A stretch of 64,000 nt of DNA from Reyranella sp. (GTDB lineage Bacteria > Pseudomonadota > Alphaproteobacteria > Reyranellales > Reyranellaceae). How positions within the stretch are numbered: the stretch's first letter is position 1; each line of letters opens with the position of its first letter. Below are positions 55,759 to 64,000 of this stretch, in pieces. Under the pieces are notes generated by a model. It saw nothing but the letters and a program-made list of their open reading frames with translations. It was not told the origin of the DNA and ran no database searches. The DNA lies in contig JAIEOV010000005.1 of the NCBI GenBank assembly GCA_019750135.1, positions 1-64,000 of the forward strand. Direction: 5' to 3'. The translations under genes were made by a program, and so were the position numbers.

Positions 55759-56780
55759 GCCACCGACACCCGCGGATCGGCGATGCCGTAGAGCACGTCG
55801 ATCGTCACGTTCACCAGCACGAAGATCGACGCCATCAGCAGCACGAAGGCCTGCACCGGCGCGTAGTCTGAGGCGAGCAGTGCGTCGAGCGCATAGGAGG
55901 CGACGCCCGGCCAGGAGAACACCTTCTCGACCAGCACGTTGGCGCCCAGCATGGTGGAGAAGACGATGCCAGTGATGGTGATGACCGGCAGCAGGGCGTT
56001 GCGCAGGGCATAGGCCACGACGATGCGCAGCCGCGGCAGGCCCATGGCGTGGGCGGTGCGGATGAAGTCGCTGCCCAGCACGGCCAGCATCGAGGCGCGG
56101 GTCATGCGCGCCAGCGGCGCCAGCACGAACAGCGCCATTGTGAAGGCCGGCAGCATGAGCTGGCGGAAGGCCGCCCACCAGCCCTCCCAATCGCCGGTGA
56201 TCGCGAAGTCGATCAGGTAGAAGCCGGTGATGTCGGGCGGCGGCGAAGCGAAGATGTCGATGCGTGCCGTCGGATCGGGCGCCCAGCCCAGCAGATAGTA
56301 GAAAGCGTAGATCAGCAGCAGCCCCGACACGAAGGTCGGCACGCAGACTCCAAGCGTACACAGCAGGCGGACGATGTGGTCGATGAGCGAGCCCTGGCGC
56401 AAGGCGGCGAAGATGCCGAGCGGGACGGCGAAGGCGAGCGCGATCACCAGCGCCGTGCAGGTGAGCTCCAGCGACGCCGGCAGACGGCGCTGGATGTCGA
56501 GCACGACGGGCTGGCCGGTCGTCATCGACCGGCCGAAATCGCCCTGCGCGATCTCGCCCAGATAGCGCACCAGCTGCACGGGGATCGGCTTGTCGAGCCC
56601 CATGCGGCGGCGCAGCTCCTCGATCTCCGCCTGCCCGGCGCTGGGGCCGGAGGCGAAGAAGGTCGCGGGATCGCCCGGCAGCACGCGCATCAGGATAAAG
56701 GTGACGACCACCACGCCGAGCAGCGCGGGGATCGACGCCAGCAGCCTGCGGCCGACCCGTCGGGCGATTCCGACCAGCAA
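55755..56780 (-). CDS. ABC transporter permease (DppB-type)
   Basis: A 341-residue inner membrane protein. LLASIPALLGVVVVTFILMRVLPGDPATFF is the characteristic DppB start; MTRASMLAVLGSDFIRTAHAMGLPRLRIVVAYALRNALLPVIT is the EAA loop and SDYAPVQAFVLLMASIFVLVNVTIDVLYGIADPRV the end. The start is TTG (56778-56780) just after the stop of the binding-protein gene, with a ribosome site AGAGGG. Confidence 0.94.
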   Translation of the reverse strand: MLVGIARRVGRRLLASIPALLGVVVVTFILMRVLPGDPATFFASGPSAGQAEIEELRRRMGLDKPIPVQLVRYLGEIAQGDFGRSMTTGQPVVLDIQRRLPASLELTCTALVIALAFAVPLGIFAALRQGSLIDHIVRLLCTLGVCVPTFVSGLLLIYAFYYLLGWAPDPTARIDIFASPPPDITGFYLIDFAITGDWEGWWAAFRQLMLPAFTMALFVLAPLARMTRASMLAVLGSDFIRTAHAMGLPRLRIVVAYALRNALLPVITITGIVFSTMLGANVLVEKVFSWPGVASYALDALLASDYAPVQAFVLLMASIFVLVNVTIDVLYGIADPRVSVA

Positions 56781-56781
56781 G

Positions 56782-58389
56782 CTACACCCTCTTCAGGTCG
56801 CGGAAATCGGCCTGGCGGTAGAACTGGTAGGTGTAGCCGTCGACCGACTTCGCCATGGCGGCATCGTGGTTGGGCTGCCAAAGCATGATGAGCGGCGTCT
56901 CCGCATTGAAGATCTCGATCATCTTCAGGCAGTCGTCGTCGTACTTGGCCTTGTCGGTCTGGTAGCGCGCATCGAGCGTCAGCTCCTCCATCTTGGTGCT
57001 CTTGAAGGAGGAGAAGTTCCAGCGCTGCTCGCGCGTGAAGTAGAGATAGAAGAAGTAGTAGGTGTAGGGCAGCCAGGCCGTCGCGCCGTCCATGAAGAAC
57101 GGCATCTTGCGCTCCGACGCCAGCGTGTTGAACTCGGCGTCCGGCTTCTTCTGGATCTCGACCTGGATGCCGACCTTGCCCAGGGATTCCTTGAGCAGGG
57201 CCGCCACCGGCTCGGCCGTCGCCGCCGCACCGACGTTGAAGGCGAAGGTGGTCGAAAAGCCGTTGGGGAAACCGGCCTCGGCGAGCAGCTTCCTGGCCAG
57301 GGCCTGATCGCTCTTGTTGGGGATCGGCTGCGGGAAGCTCGCGTCGGGCGGCGTCGTCGTCCAGGTTCCGTCGTAGAGCTTGCGGCCGCGCTCGAAGATC
57401 GCCGCCTTAAACATGTCGTCGTAGGGCAGCGCCGCAGCCACCGCCTTGCGCACCTTGGGATTGTCGAACGGCGCCGCCTGCGTGTTCATCGACACGTGGG
57501 TGAAACCGTTGGTCTGCGGCATCGACACCAGCTTGGCCTTGGCCGACTTCTCGATGGTCGGCAGGTCGGCGGCGGCGAGGTCGATCGAGAGATCGGCGTC
57601 GCCGCGCTCGACCAGGTTGGCGCGCGTCGCCGGCTCCGGCACGGTCTGGATGATGATGCGCTTGAAGAACGGCAGCGTACCGCCCGGTGCGCCGGCCCAT
57701 TTCTCGTTCCGCCGCAGCACGGTGCTCTCGCCGGCCTTGTGGCTCTCGACGATGTAGGCACCGCTCGCCGCGGTGTTGGTCTTCATCCATTCCTGCGCCC
57801 ACGGATCCTCGGCCGTGGCGTTCTTCTTGGCGAGCTTGCTGTTGACCATGATGGCATAGCAGACGCAGAGGTTCGCCAGCGCCAGACGGTCGGGCTTCTC
57901 CAGGGTCACGGTCAGCGTCTTCGGATCGACGATCTTGAACTGATCCGCGCTGGTCAGGGAGCCGGTGGTGAACTGCGGCGCCGCCAGGGACTTGGCCGAG
58001 ACGGCGCGATCCAGCGACCACTTCACGTCCTCGGCCGTCACCGGCGAGCCGTCCTGCCAGGTGGCGTCGTCGCGCAAGGTGATGGTGATCACCTTGTTGT
58101 CCGGGCTGATGCTGTAGGACTTCGCCAGCTCGCCTTCGATCTTGTCGGGATCGAACACCCAATAGTCGGCGACCTTCTTGCGTCCGAAGCGGAACAGGCG
58201 GTCGTAGACGTTCATGCTGAGGCCGAACGATTCGCGCGTGGCGCCGAACATCGTCGTGTCGAGCGTGTTGATCGTGGCGCCCGTCACGTAGCGCAACGTC
58301 TCCGCCCGGCTCTGCGCCATCGCCGGCGTTCCCCCGCCCGCCAGCAGTGCGGCGCCCGCAGCGCCCTGCAGAAGAACTCGACGTTTCAT
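56782..58389 (-). CDS. ABC transporter substrate-binding protein, family 5
   Basis: A 535-residue periplasmic binding protein. The N-terminus MKRRVLLQGAAGAALLAGGGTPAMAQ has two Arg before a hydrophobic stretch and may use the Tat or Sec path. The domain signature is RYVTGATINTLDTT, ITITLRDDATWQDGSPVTAEDVKWSLDRAV and TNTAASGAYIVESHKAGESTVLRRNEKW. It binds a peptide or similar ligand for the two permeases downstream. The ATG at 58387-58389 is the correct start; a longer frame would add sequence before the signal peptide. Confidence 0.93.
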   Translation of the reverse strand: MKRRVLLQGAAGAALLAGGGTPAMAQSRAETLRYVTGATINTLDTTMFGATRESFGLSMNVYDRLFRFGRKKVADYWVFDPDKIEGELAKSYSISPDNKVITITLRDDATWQDGSPVTAEDVKWSLDRAVSAKSLAAPQFTTGSLTSADQFKIVDPKTLTVTLEKPDRLALANLCVCYAIMVNSKLAKKNATAEDPWAQEWMKTNTAASGAYIVESHKAGESTVLRRNEKWAGAPGGTLPFFKRIIIQTVPEPATRANLVERGDADLSIDLAAADLPTIEKSAKAKLVSMPQTNGFTHVSMNTQAAPFDNPKVRKAVAAALPYDDMFKAAIFERGRKLYDGTWTTTPPDASFPQPIPNKSDQALARKLLAEAGFPNGFSTTFAFNVGAAATAEPVAALLKESLGKVGIQVEIQKKPDAEFNTLASERKMPFFMDGATAWLPYTYYFFYLYFTREQRWNFSSFKSTKMEELTLDARYQTDKAKYDDDCLKMIEIFNAETPLIMLWQPNHDAAMAKSVDGYTYQFYRQADFRDLKRV

Positions 58390-58519
58390 GTGACCACCCT
58401 CTGATCGGTTGAATGGAGTGGCGTTCCCTGATCCCCGCACGGACGACGCAAATCCCATGCCATGGGTTGACGTTGGCATGTGTCCGGCCAAAAAGGCTTT
58501 CGGGGAAAGAGAAGAGACC

Positions 58520-59833
58520 ATGCGTATTGCCGCCGCCGACAAGAGTCTGGGCACAGGTCCGGACGAGGCCGAGCATTGGCCGGTGCCACGACGTCAGGCG
58601 TGGTTCGCCTTCGTCATGGCATTTCTCCTGATGGCATTCGATTTCATGGACCGCCAGATCGTGGTGGCGATGTTCCCGGCGCTCAAGGCCGAATGGGGCC
58701 TGAGCGACAAGCAGCTCGCCTCGCTGACCGCCGTCGTGTCGATCACCGTCGCCGTGCTGGCCTTTCCCATCGCGCTCCTGGCCGATCGCTGGAGCCGCGT
58801 GAAGAGCATCGCCGTCATGGCGTCGGTCTGGAGCCTTGCCACCATCGCCTGCGGCCTGTCGCAGAACTATGGCCAGTTCCTCGCCGCGCGCGCCGTCATC
58901 GGCATCGGTGAAGCGGGCTACGGCGCCGCGGGCGGCGCCCTGCTTACCAGCATGTTCCCCGCCGTCCGGCGCGCCACGGTGATCGGCGGTTTCCTGGCCG
59001 CCGCTTCGGTCGGCGCCGTCGCCGGCGTGGCGCTGGGCGGCGTGCTCACCGCGCGGTGGGGTTGGCAGGCCGCCTTCGGCGTGGTCGGCATTCCGGGGCT
59101 GGTGCTCGCCATCGCCTTCCTGCTGGTGCGCGACTACCGCACCGTGCCGCTGACCGATCCTGAAGCTCGGCGCTTGGGCCTCCGCGGTGTGCTGCGCGGC
59201 CTGCTCGGGCCGCGTACGGCGCTGGTCGCCTATGCCGGTGGCGCGCTTCAGCTCCTGACTGTCTCCTCGGTCTATGTCTGGCTGCCGAGCTATCTCAACC
59301 GCACCTACGGACTGCCGACCGACAAGGCCGGTCCGATGACGGCCCTGGTGCTGATCCTGGGCAGCGTCGGCATCGTGCTGTGGGGTTACGTTGCCGACCG
59401 CATGGGCGACGGCCGGCCGCAGCGCAAGCCGATGGTCGCCGCCGTCTGCCTGGTCGTGGCGGCTTTACTGTTGTCCTCGGCCTTCGGTGTGATGCAGCCC
59501 GGCGTCCTGCAGTTCGCCGTGATCGTCGCCGGCGGCTTCATGATGACGGCGGCCTCCGGTGTCCTGCCTTCCCTCGCCATCGACGTCATCCATCCCGGCC
59601 TGCGCGCCACCGCCGGCGCCATGGTCGCGGTGGTGCAGAATCTGTTCGGCCTGGCGTTGGGGCCGGTGATCGCCGGCATGCTGTCCGACGCCTTCAGTCT
59701 GCCGATCGCCCTCACCATCATGCCGGTCTTCTGCCTTGCCTCGGCTGCCGTCCTGATGGCGGGTTCACGCTTCTACGCTGCCGAGCTCAATGCCGCCCGG
59801 ACACTGGCGGCGACGACGATGCAGTCGGATTGA
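58520..59833 (+). CDS. MFS transporter
   Basis: A 437-residue major facilitator with about 12 membrane helices. FVMAFLLMAFDFMDRQIVVAMFPALKAEWGLSDKQLASLTAVVSI matches the sugar/organic-acid-type start, and LLADRWSRVKSIAVMASVWSLATI is the conserved loop 2-3 motif. AVIGIGEAGYGAAGGALL follows. It is divergent from the ABC binding-protein gene (131 bases between starts) and convergent with the M20 gene. The substrate is unknown, but acidic or amide compounds are plausible from context. Confidence 0.88.
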   Translation: MRIAAADKSLGTGPDEAEHWPVPRRQAWFAFVMAFLLMAFDFMDRQIVVAMFPALKAEWGLSDKQLASLTAVVSITVAVLAFPIALLADRWSRVKSIAVMASVWSLATIACGLSQNYGQFLAARAVIGIGEAGYGAAGGALLTSMFPAVRRATVIGGFLAAASVGAVAGVALGGVLTARWGWQAAFGVVGIPGLVLAIAFLLVRDYRTVPLTDPEARRLGLRGVLRGLLGPRTALVAYAGGALQLLTVSSVYVWLPSYLNRTYGLPTDKAGPMTALVLILGSVGIVLWGYVADRMGDGRPQRKPMVAAVCLVVAALLLSSAFGVMQPGVLQFAVIVAGGFMMTAASGVLPSLAIDVIHPGLRATAGAMVAVVQNLFGLALGPVIAGMLSDAFSLPIALTIMPVFCLASAAVLMAGSRFYAAELNAARTLAATTMQSD

Positions 59834-59836
59834 CGA

Positions 59837-61078
59837 TCAGCGATTGGCCCGCGCCACCGCCGCGTTCAGCAGCAGGTTGGCGCCGGGCACCGAGCGGACG
59901 AGCTCGATCGCCTCGTTGACATTGTGGCTGATGCCCTCGTGGCAGGGCGTGAAAATCATCGCCGTCGGCGCCATGGTCGCCACGGCATAGGCGTCATGAC
60001 CGGCCTGGCTGCGCATCTCGCGGTACGGCAGGCCGAGTTCCTTCGCCGTCGATCGCAGGAGCTCGATGCATTCTGGCGCGAACAGCTCGCTGCCCCAGCG
60101 CCAGCCCTCCTCGACGTCGATCTCGACATTCGCCTTCTTCGCCGAAGCCGCAATCGCCGCATCGACCTCCTTGCGCATCGCGTCGAAGCGCGCCTGCTCG
60201 ATGTGACGGAAATCGATGGTGAGCTTGACCTGCTCGGCATAGGTGCCGGGCAGGTTGGGGAAGCTTTCGATGCGTGTCGTCGTCGTCCGGCCCTCGTCGG
60301 CGGCAAAGGCCAGGCCGATGTCGTTGACGGCGGCGATGACGTAGCCCGCGCCGACCAGGGCATTGCGCCGCATCGCCATGGGCGTGCCGCCGGCATGACC
60401 CGTGTCGCCCTTGATGGTGAGGCGCAGCGCCTGGGTCTTGTAGCCGCCGACCACGATGCCGATGTCGCACTTCTCGCGATCGAGCACCGGCGCCTGCTCG
60501 ATGTGCAATTCGAGATAGGCGTCGAACGCGCGCTCGCCCAGCGGCGCAGGCCCGGCATAGCCGATCTCGTCCAGCGCCTTGGCGACCGTGACGCCGTCGT
60601 CGTCGGTGGTGGCGAGCACGCTCTCCAGCGGCAGCACCTTGGCGAAGGCCATCGAGCCCATCATCGGCGGGCTGAAGCGTGCGCCCTCCTCGTTGGTCCA
60701 GCAGATGACCTCGATGCCGCGCTTGGTCTCAAGCCCGCGATCGTTCAGCGTGCGCACGACCTCCAAGCCACAGAGCACGCCCAGGATGCCGTCATAGCGG
60801 CCGCCACAGATCTGCGTGTCGAGATGGCTGCCGATCGCGACCGTCGGCAGGCTGGGATCGCTGCCGGCGCGTCGGGCGAAGATGTTGCCCAGGCGGTCGA
60901 TCTCGATGCTGCAGCCCGCCTGCTTCGCCCAATCGACGAACAGGTCGCGCATCTCCTTGTCCTCGGACGACAAGGCCAGCCGGCGCAGCCCGACGTCGCG
61001 GAAGCGCCCGATCTCCGCCGACCGTTCCAGGCTCTCCCACAATCTCTCGGCGTTGATCTCCAGGACGTTCGTGGCCAC
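59837..61078 (-). CDS. M20-family N-carbamoyl-L-amino-acid hydrolase / allantoate amidohydrolase-like
   Basis: A 413-residue metal-dependent amidohydrolase. Metal ligands appear in VAIGSHLDTQICGGRYDGILG, ICWTNEEGARFSPPMMGS, LELHIEQAPVLDREK and PCHEGISHN, with SQAGHDAYAVATMAPTAMIF near the C-terminus. It cleaves N-carbamoyl amino acids or ureido acids. The start is GTG (61076-61078) with AAGGAG upstream. HyuAB products would be natural substrates, which supports a shared cyclic-amide pathway. Confidence 0.93.
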   Translation of the reverse strand: MATNVLEINAERLWESLERSAEIGRFRDVGLRRLALSSEDKEMRDLFVDWAKQAGCSIEIDRLGNIFARRAGSDPSLPTVAIGSHLDTQICGGRYDGILGVLCGLEVVRTLNDRGLETKRGIEVICWTNEEGARFSPPMMGSMAFAKVLPLESVLATTDDDGVTVAKALDEIGYAGPAPLGERAFDAYLELHIEQAPVLDREKCDIGIVVGGYKTQALRLTIKGDTGHAGGTPMAMRRNALVGAGYVIAAVNDIGLAFAADEGRTTTTRIESFPNLPGTYAEQVKLTIDFRHIEQARFDAMRKEVDAAIAASAKKANVEIDVEEGWRWGSELFAPECIELLRSTAKELGLPYREMRSQAGHDAYAVATMAPTAMIFTPCHEGISHNVNEAIELVRSVPGANLLLNAAVARANR

Positions 61079-61139
61079 GGCAGGCTCCTTGCTTGGGGGC
61101 GTTGGCTTCCAACAAGAAGCGTGCCAGTGAAGACGGACA

Positions 61140-62711
61140 ATGCAAGACGATTACGACTTCATCATCATCGGTGGTGGCTCGGCCGGCGCCGTCCTGGCGG
61201 CGCGGCTGAGCGAGGAGCCGACGATCCGCGTGCTGCTGCTCGAAGCCGGCCGCGACTTCCGCACCGCCGAGACGCCACAGCATCTCAGGATCCCCAATCC
61301 GCTGCGCGCCATCGCCGACGACGACTATCGCTGGCCCAAGCTTCTGGCCCGCCGCACCGAACGCCAGGAGCCCAAGCTGCTGTGGCGCGGCCGCGCCATC
61401 GGCGGCAGCTCGACCATCAACGGCCAGATCGCCATCCGCGGCATTCCGGAGGATTTTGCCGACTGGGCCGCCGACGGCGCGAAGGGCTGGGGCTGGGAGG
61501 AAGTCCTGCCCTACTTTCGCAGGTTGGAAAGCGACGTCGACTTCGGTGACGCGCCGTATCACGGCAAGACCGGCCCGATCCCGGTCTATCGCGCGCCGGT
61601 CGAGCAATGGGGCCATGTCGACCGTGCCCTGATGAAGGCGGCAATGGCGCTGGGCTACGGCTGGTGCCCCGACCACAATGCGCCGGAGGGAAGCGGCGTC
61701 GGCCCCTACGCGATCAACAGCCGCGACGGACTGCGCATCTCGGTCAATGACGGCTATCTCGAAGCGGCGCGCGGTCGCGCCAACCTGACGATCGTCGGCA
61801 ACGCCGTCGTCGACACGCTGACCTTCGAAGGCAATCGCCCGCATGCCAACGGCGTGCGCGTCCAGATCGGCGGCGAGCAGAGATCGGTGCGGGCGCGCCG
61901 CGAGGTGATCCTGTCGGCCGGCGCCATCCACTCGCCGGCGATCCTGCAGCGGTCCGGCATCGGACCACGCCGCCTGCTGGAAGGCCTCGGCATAGACGTC
62001 GTGGCCGACCGGCCGGTCGGCGAGCATCTGCTCGACCATCCGATCCTGGGGCTGATGCTCGAGCTGCGTCCCGACGCGCAGGTCAGCACGCTGGCCCACC
62101 GCCACACCAACTGCTGCCTGCGCTACAGCTCCGCCCTCGCCGGATCGGGCGTCAACGACATGATCATGATCGCGGGCAACCTGCGGCCGGCGGAGGATGG
62201 CGGCACGGCGCGCGCCCGCCTCGCCGTCTCGGCCTTCCAGGCCCTGAGCGAGGGCAGCGTCCGCATCACCACGCGCGATCCCGCCATCGACCCTCGGGTC
62301 GACGAACGCATGCTGAGCCACGACAGCGACCTTGTGCGCATGCGCGACGGCGTGCAGCGGATGCGCGAGATCGGGCTGCACGAGGATGTCCGCGCCATCG
62401 CCACCCGAGTCGAATACGGCATGACCGGCCGGTCGATCGAACAGCCCTTCTCGGCCCAGGAGCTCGACGACTGGATGTTCGCCGAGTGCTCCGACGCCCA
62501 GCATGCCAGTGGCACCTGCCGCATGGGCGCGGCCGACGATCCGCGCTCGGTGGTCGATCCCGACTGCCGCGTGATCGGCTGCAGCGGGCTCAGGGTCATC
62601 GACGCCTCGGTCATGCCGACCGTGGTGCGGGCCAATACCCATCTGACGACGGTGATGATCGGCGAGAAGATGGCTGACCACCTCAAGCAGTCGGTCAAAT
62701 CTCACGCCTGA
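61140..62711 (+). CDS. GMC-family FAD oxidoreductase (choline-dehydrogenase-like)
   Basis: A 523-residue flavoenzyme. The FAD loop is FIIIGGGSAGAVLAARLSE with VLLLEAGRDFR. Active-site region: GRAIGGSSTINGQIAIRG. GMC signature 2: SAGAIHSPAILQRSGIGP. C-terminal catalytic region: HASGTCRMGAADDPRSVVDPDCRVIG and IDASVMPTVVRANTHLTTVMIGEK, with His and Asn in the expected places. It oxidises an alcohol whose identity is not known. It is divergent from the M20 gene, with starts 61 bases apart. Confidence 0.9.
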   Translation: MQDDYDFIIIGGGSAGAVLAARLSEEPTIRVLLLEAGRDFRTAETPQHLRIPNPLRAIADDDYRWPKLLARRTERQEPKLLWRGRAIGGSSTINGQIAIRGIPEDFADWAADGAKGWGWEEVLPYFRRLESDVDFGDAPYHGKTGPIPVYRAPVEQWGHVDRALMKAAMALGYGWCPDHNAPEGSGVGPYAINSRDGLRISVNDGYLEAARGRANLTIVGNAVVDTLTFEGNRPHANGVRVQIGGEQRSVRARREVILSAGAIHSPAILQRSGIGPRRLLEGLGIDVVADRPVGEHLLDHPILGLMLELRPDAQVSTLAHRHTNCCLRYSSALAGSGVNDMIMIAGNLRPAEDGGTARARLAVSAFQALSEGSVRITTRDPAIDPRVDERMLSHDSDLVRMRDGVQRMREIGLHEDVRAIATRVEYGMTGRSIEQPFSAQELDDWMFAECSDAQHASGTCRMGAADDPRSVVDPDCRVIGCSGLRVIDASVMPTVVRANTHLTTVMIGEKMADHLKQSVKSHA

Positions 62712-62760
62712 CGCAACAGGTAGGGTGGCGGCGCGGCAAACCGCATCGTAAAAGCGAACC

Positions 62761-63981
62761 GTGGCCTACGCCGTCAGCGCCTTATCTCATCGTTCCGAGC
62801 ACATGTCGCCTGCGGCCGTGGCACTCGCCGTGCTGCTGCATGCGATGGTCGCGCTGGGCCTGTGGTGGCTGGCGCAGGAGCCCAAGGCGCCGGCCGAGCC
62901 CGCCCTGGAGGTCTATTTCGAGCCGGCCCCGAAGCCGGAAGAAAAGCCACCAGAACCCGAACAGAAGCCCGAACCCCCCAAGCCGGAGCCTCAACCGCAG
63001 CCCCAGCCGCAGCCACCGCCGCCGCAGGTCATCCCGCCCATCGAGGCGCTCGCGCCGCCCGCCGAAATCGTCGCTGACAAGCCGACCCAGGCGCCGCCCA
63101 AGGGCGACAAGCCCAAGGACGCCGAGCTCGCGCCGCCTCCGCCGCCCTTGCAGGACGTCCTGCCGTCGCCCGACCAGGACCTGGTAGAGCCGCCGACGGC
63201 CGCCGAGTTCAAGGAGTTCGCCAAGGTCGAGCCCACGCCGGCCCCGCCGCCACCGACGCCGCCCGCGCCCATGCCGATACCGCCGGCGCCGACGCCCCCG
63301 GCCGCTCCACCACAGCCGCAGTTGCAGAGCATCCTGCCCTCGCCTGGCGAGGACCTGCCGGCGCCGACGGCGGCCGACTTCGCCAAGGTCGAGCCCAAGC
63401 CGCCCACGCCCGCGCCGCAGGAGAAAAAGCCACCAGAGCCGCCCAAGCCACAGCAGCAGGCGCTCGCCAAGCCGCCAGAAAAGCCCGTCGAGAAGCCACA
63501 GCCGCCACAGGCGCAGCCGCAACATCAGCCGCAGCAGCAACAGCAGGCCAAGCCGCCGATGCCGCAGTTGCAGAAGCCAGAATACAAGCCCTCGCCGCTC
63601 AGCACCGCGCCGTCGCATCGGCCGCCGGCCGGCACGCAGTCGGAGAACCCATCGCCCTCGCCGTTCGTCAATCCGGCCGACACCTACAACAAGGCGCGCG
63701 CCGCCGATAACTATCTCTGGCAGGTCGTGCGCCGTCTGCAGGGCTACCGCTACACGGCGAACGTCAGCGCCACCCAGGGCATCACCGTGGTGCGCGTTGT
63801 CATCGCGCGCGACGGCCGGCTGCTGAACGTCACCGTCTCGCGCTCGAGCGGCGTTCCCGAGTTCGATCAGGGCGTGCTGGCCGGCGTGCGCTCGGGTTCG
63901 CCCTATGCGCCGCTGCCGCCCGACATCAAAGGCGACAGCGCCACCTTCGACCTGCCGCTGGTGTCGAGCCGGCGGATGTAG
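62761..63981 (+). CDS. Proline-rich TonB-like energy transducer
   Basis: A 406-residue protein (GTG start). One membrane helix lies near residues 18-36 (AAVALAVLLHAMVALGLWWLA), then about 260 residues rich in Pro, Lys, Glu and Gln that would span the periplasm. A TonB C-terminal domain ends it (YRYTANVSATQGITVVRVVIARDGRLLNVTVSRSSGVPEFDQGVLAGVRSGSPYAPLP). The linker has two copies of an L-x-x-(V/I)-LPSP-x-(Q/E)-DL...AKVEP unit. It would pass proton-motive energy from ExbBD to an outer membrane receptor, but neither is in this window. Confidence 0.85.
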   Translation: MAYAVSALSHRSEHMSPAAVALAVLLHAMVALGLWWLAQEPKAPAEPALEVYFEPAPKPEEKPPEPEQKPEPPKPEPQPQPQPQPPPPQVIPPIEALAPPAEIVADKPTQAPPKGDKPKDAELAPPPPPLQDVLPSPDQDLVEPPTAAEFKEFAKVEPTPAPPPPTPPAPMPIPPAPTPPAAPPQPQLQSILPSPGEDLPAPTAADFAKVEPKPPTPAPQEKKPPEPPKPQQQALAKPPEKPVEKPQPPQAQPQHQPQQQQQAKPPMPQLQKPEYKPSPLSTAPSHRPPAGTQSENPSPSPFVNPADTYNKARAADNYLWQVVRRLQGYRYTANVSATQGITVVRVVIARDGRLLNVTVSRSSGVPEFDQGVLAGVRSGSPYAPLPPDIKGDSATFDLPLVSSRRM

Positions 63982-64000
63982 TCAGGCCGCCGCGGCGTAT

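Overview
The window is high-GC chromosomal DNA with dense, often overlapping genes, and it looks like an alphaproteobacterium. The evidence for that is an F0-only ATP synthase operon (atpI-B-E-F'-F) without F1 genes, a two-gene glycine decarboxylase (gcvPA/gcvPB) behind a tandem glycine riboswitch, and an ispH-thrB-rnhA cluster with APH-type homoserine kinase. A soil-type, Rhodospirillales/Reyranella-like organism would fit, but that placement is inference. No prophage, transposase, CRISPR array or rRNA was seen. The only RNA genes are one tRNA-Ser(GGA) and the glycine riboswitch.

Layout. 1-5.4 kb: a thiol dioxygenase (cut by the window edge), a decayed VapBC module with a perfect 14-bp inverted-repeat operator, a lytic transglycosylase, and a large cupin plus four-rhodanese fusion. 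5.4-8.2 kb: the F0 operon, its terminator and an intergenic palindromic repeat. 8.2-11.1 kb: a secreted Cys protein, a gluconate-dehydrogenase-like small subunit, a GMC oxidoreductase and a small P-loop ATPase. 11.1-16.9 kb (minus): glycine cleavage operon gcvT-H-PA-PB with an LLM-class oxidoreductase at its end. 17.0-19.4 kb (plus): an envelope-stress-like operon of a 34-aa peptide, a PspA/IM30 protein, a YiaA/B membrane protein, a TetR regulator and an internally duplicated orphan protein, with matching operators in front of the first gene and of tetR. 19.4-22.8 kb: a gamma-glutamylcyclotransferase-like protein, a ParDE-type module, a heterodisulfide-reductase-like Fe-S protein, a NIPSNAP protein and a lipoprotein. 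22.9-29.7 kb: ispH-thrB-rnhA, two secreted proteins, an SDR epimerase, an alpha/beta hydrolase and a glycosyltransferase. 29.9-40.8 kb: translation block thrS, infC (probable AUA start), rpmI-rplT, pheST and lepA, with an antisense pair inserted between infC and rpmI. 41-46.2 kb: tRNA-Ser, a SWIM/SNF2 pair and a DUF1062 protein. 46.5-62.7 kb: a probable amide/peptide catabolic region (gamma-glutamyltransferase, PNPOx-like protein, HyuA/HyuB, dipeptide-type ABC transporter, MFS transporter, M20 N-carbamoyl-amidohydrolase, GMC oxidoreductase) interrupted by a DUF433/DUF5615 toxin-antitoxin pair. 62.8-64 kb: a proline-rich TonB-like protein.

The strongest candidates for something new are the small-peptide/PspA/YiaAB/TetR operon with its operator set, the cupin-rhodanese fusion near a thiol dioxygenase, the AUA start of infC, and a family of nested palindromes found at three gene junctions.
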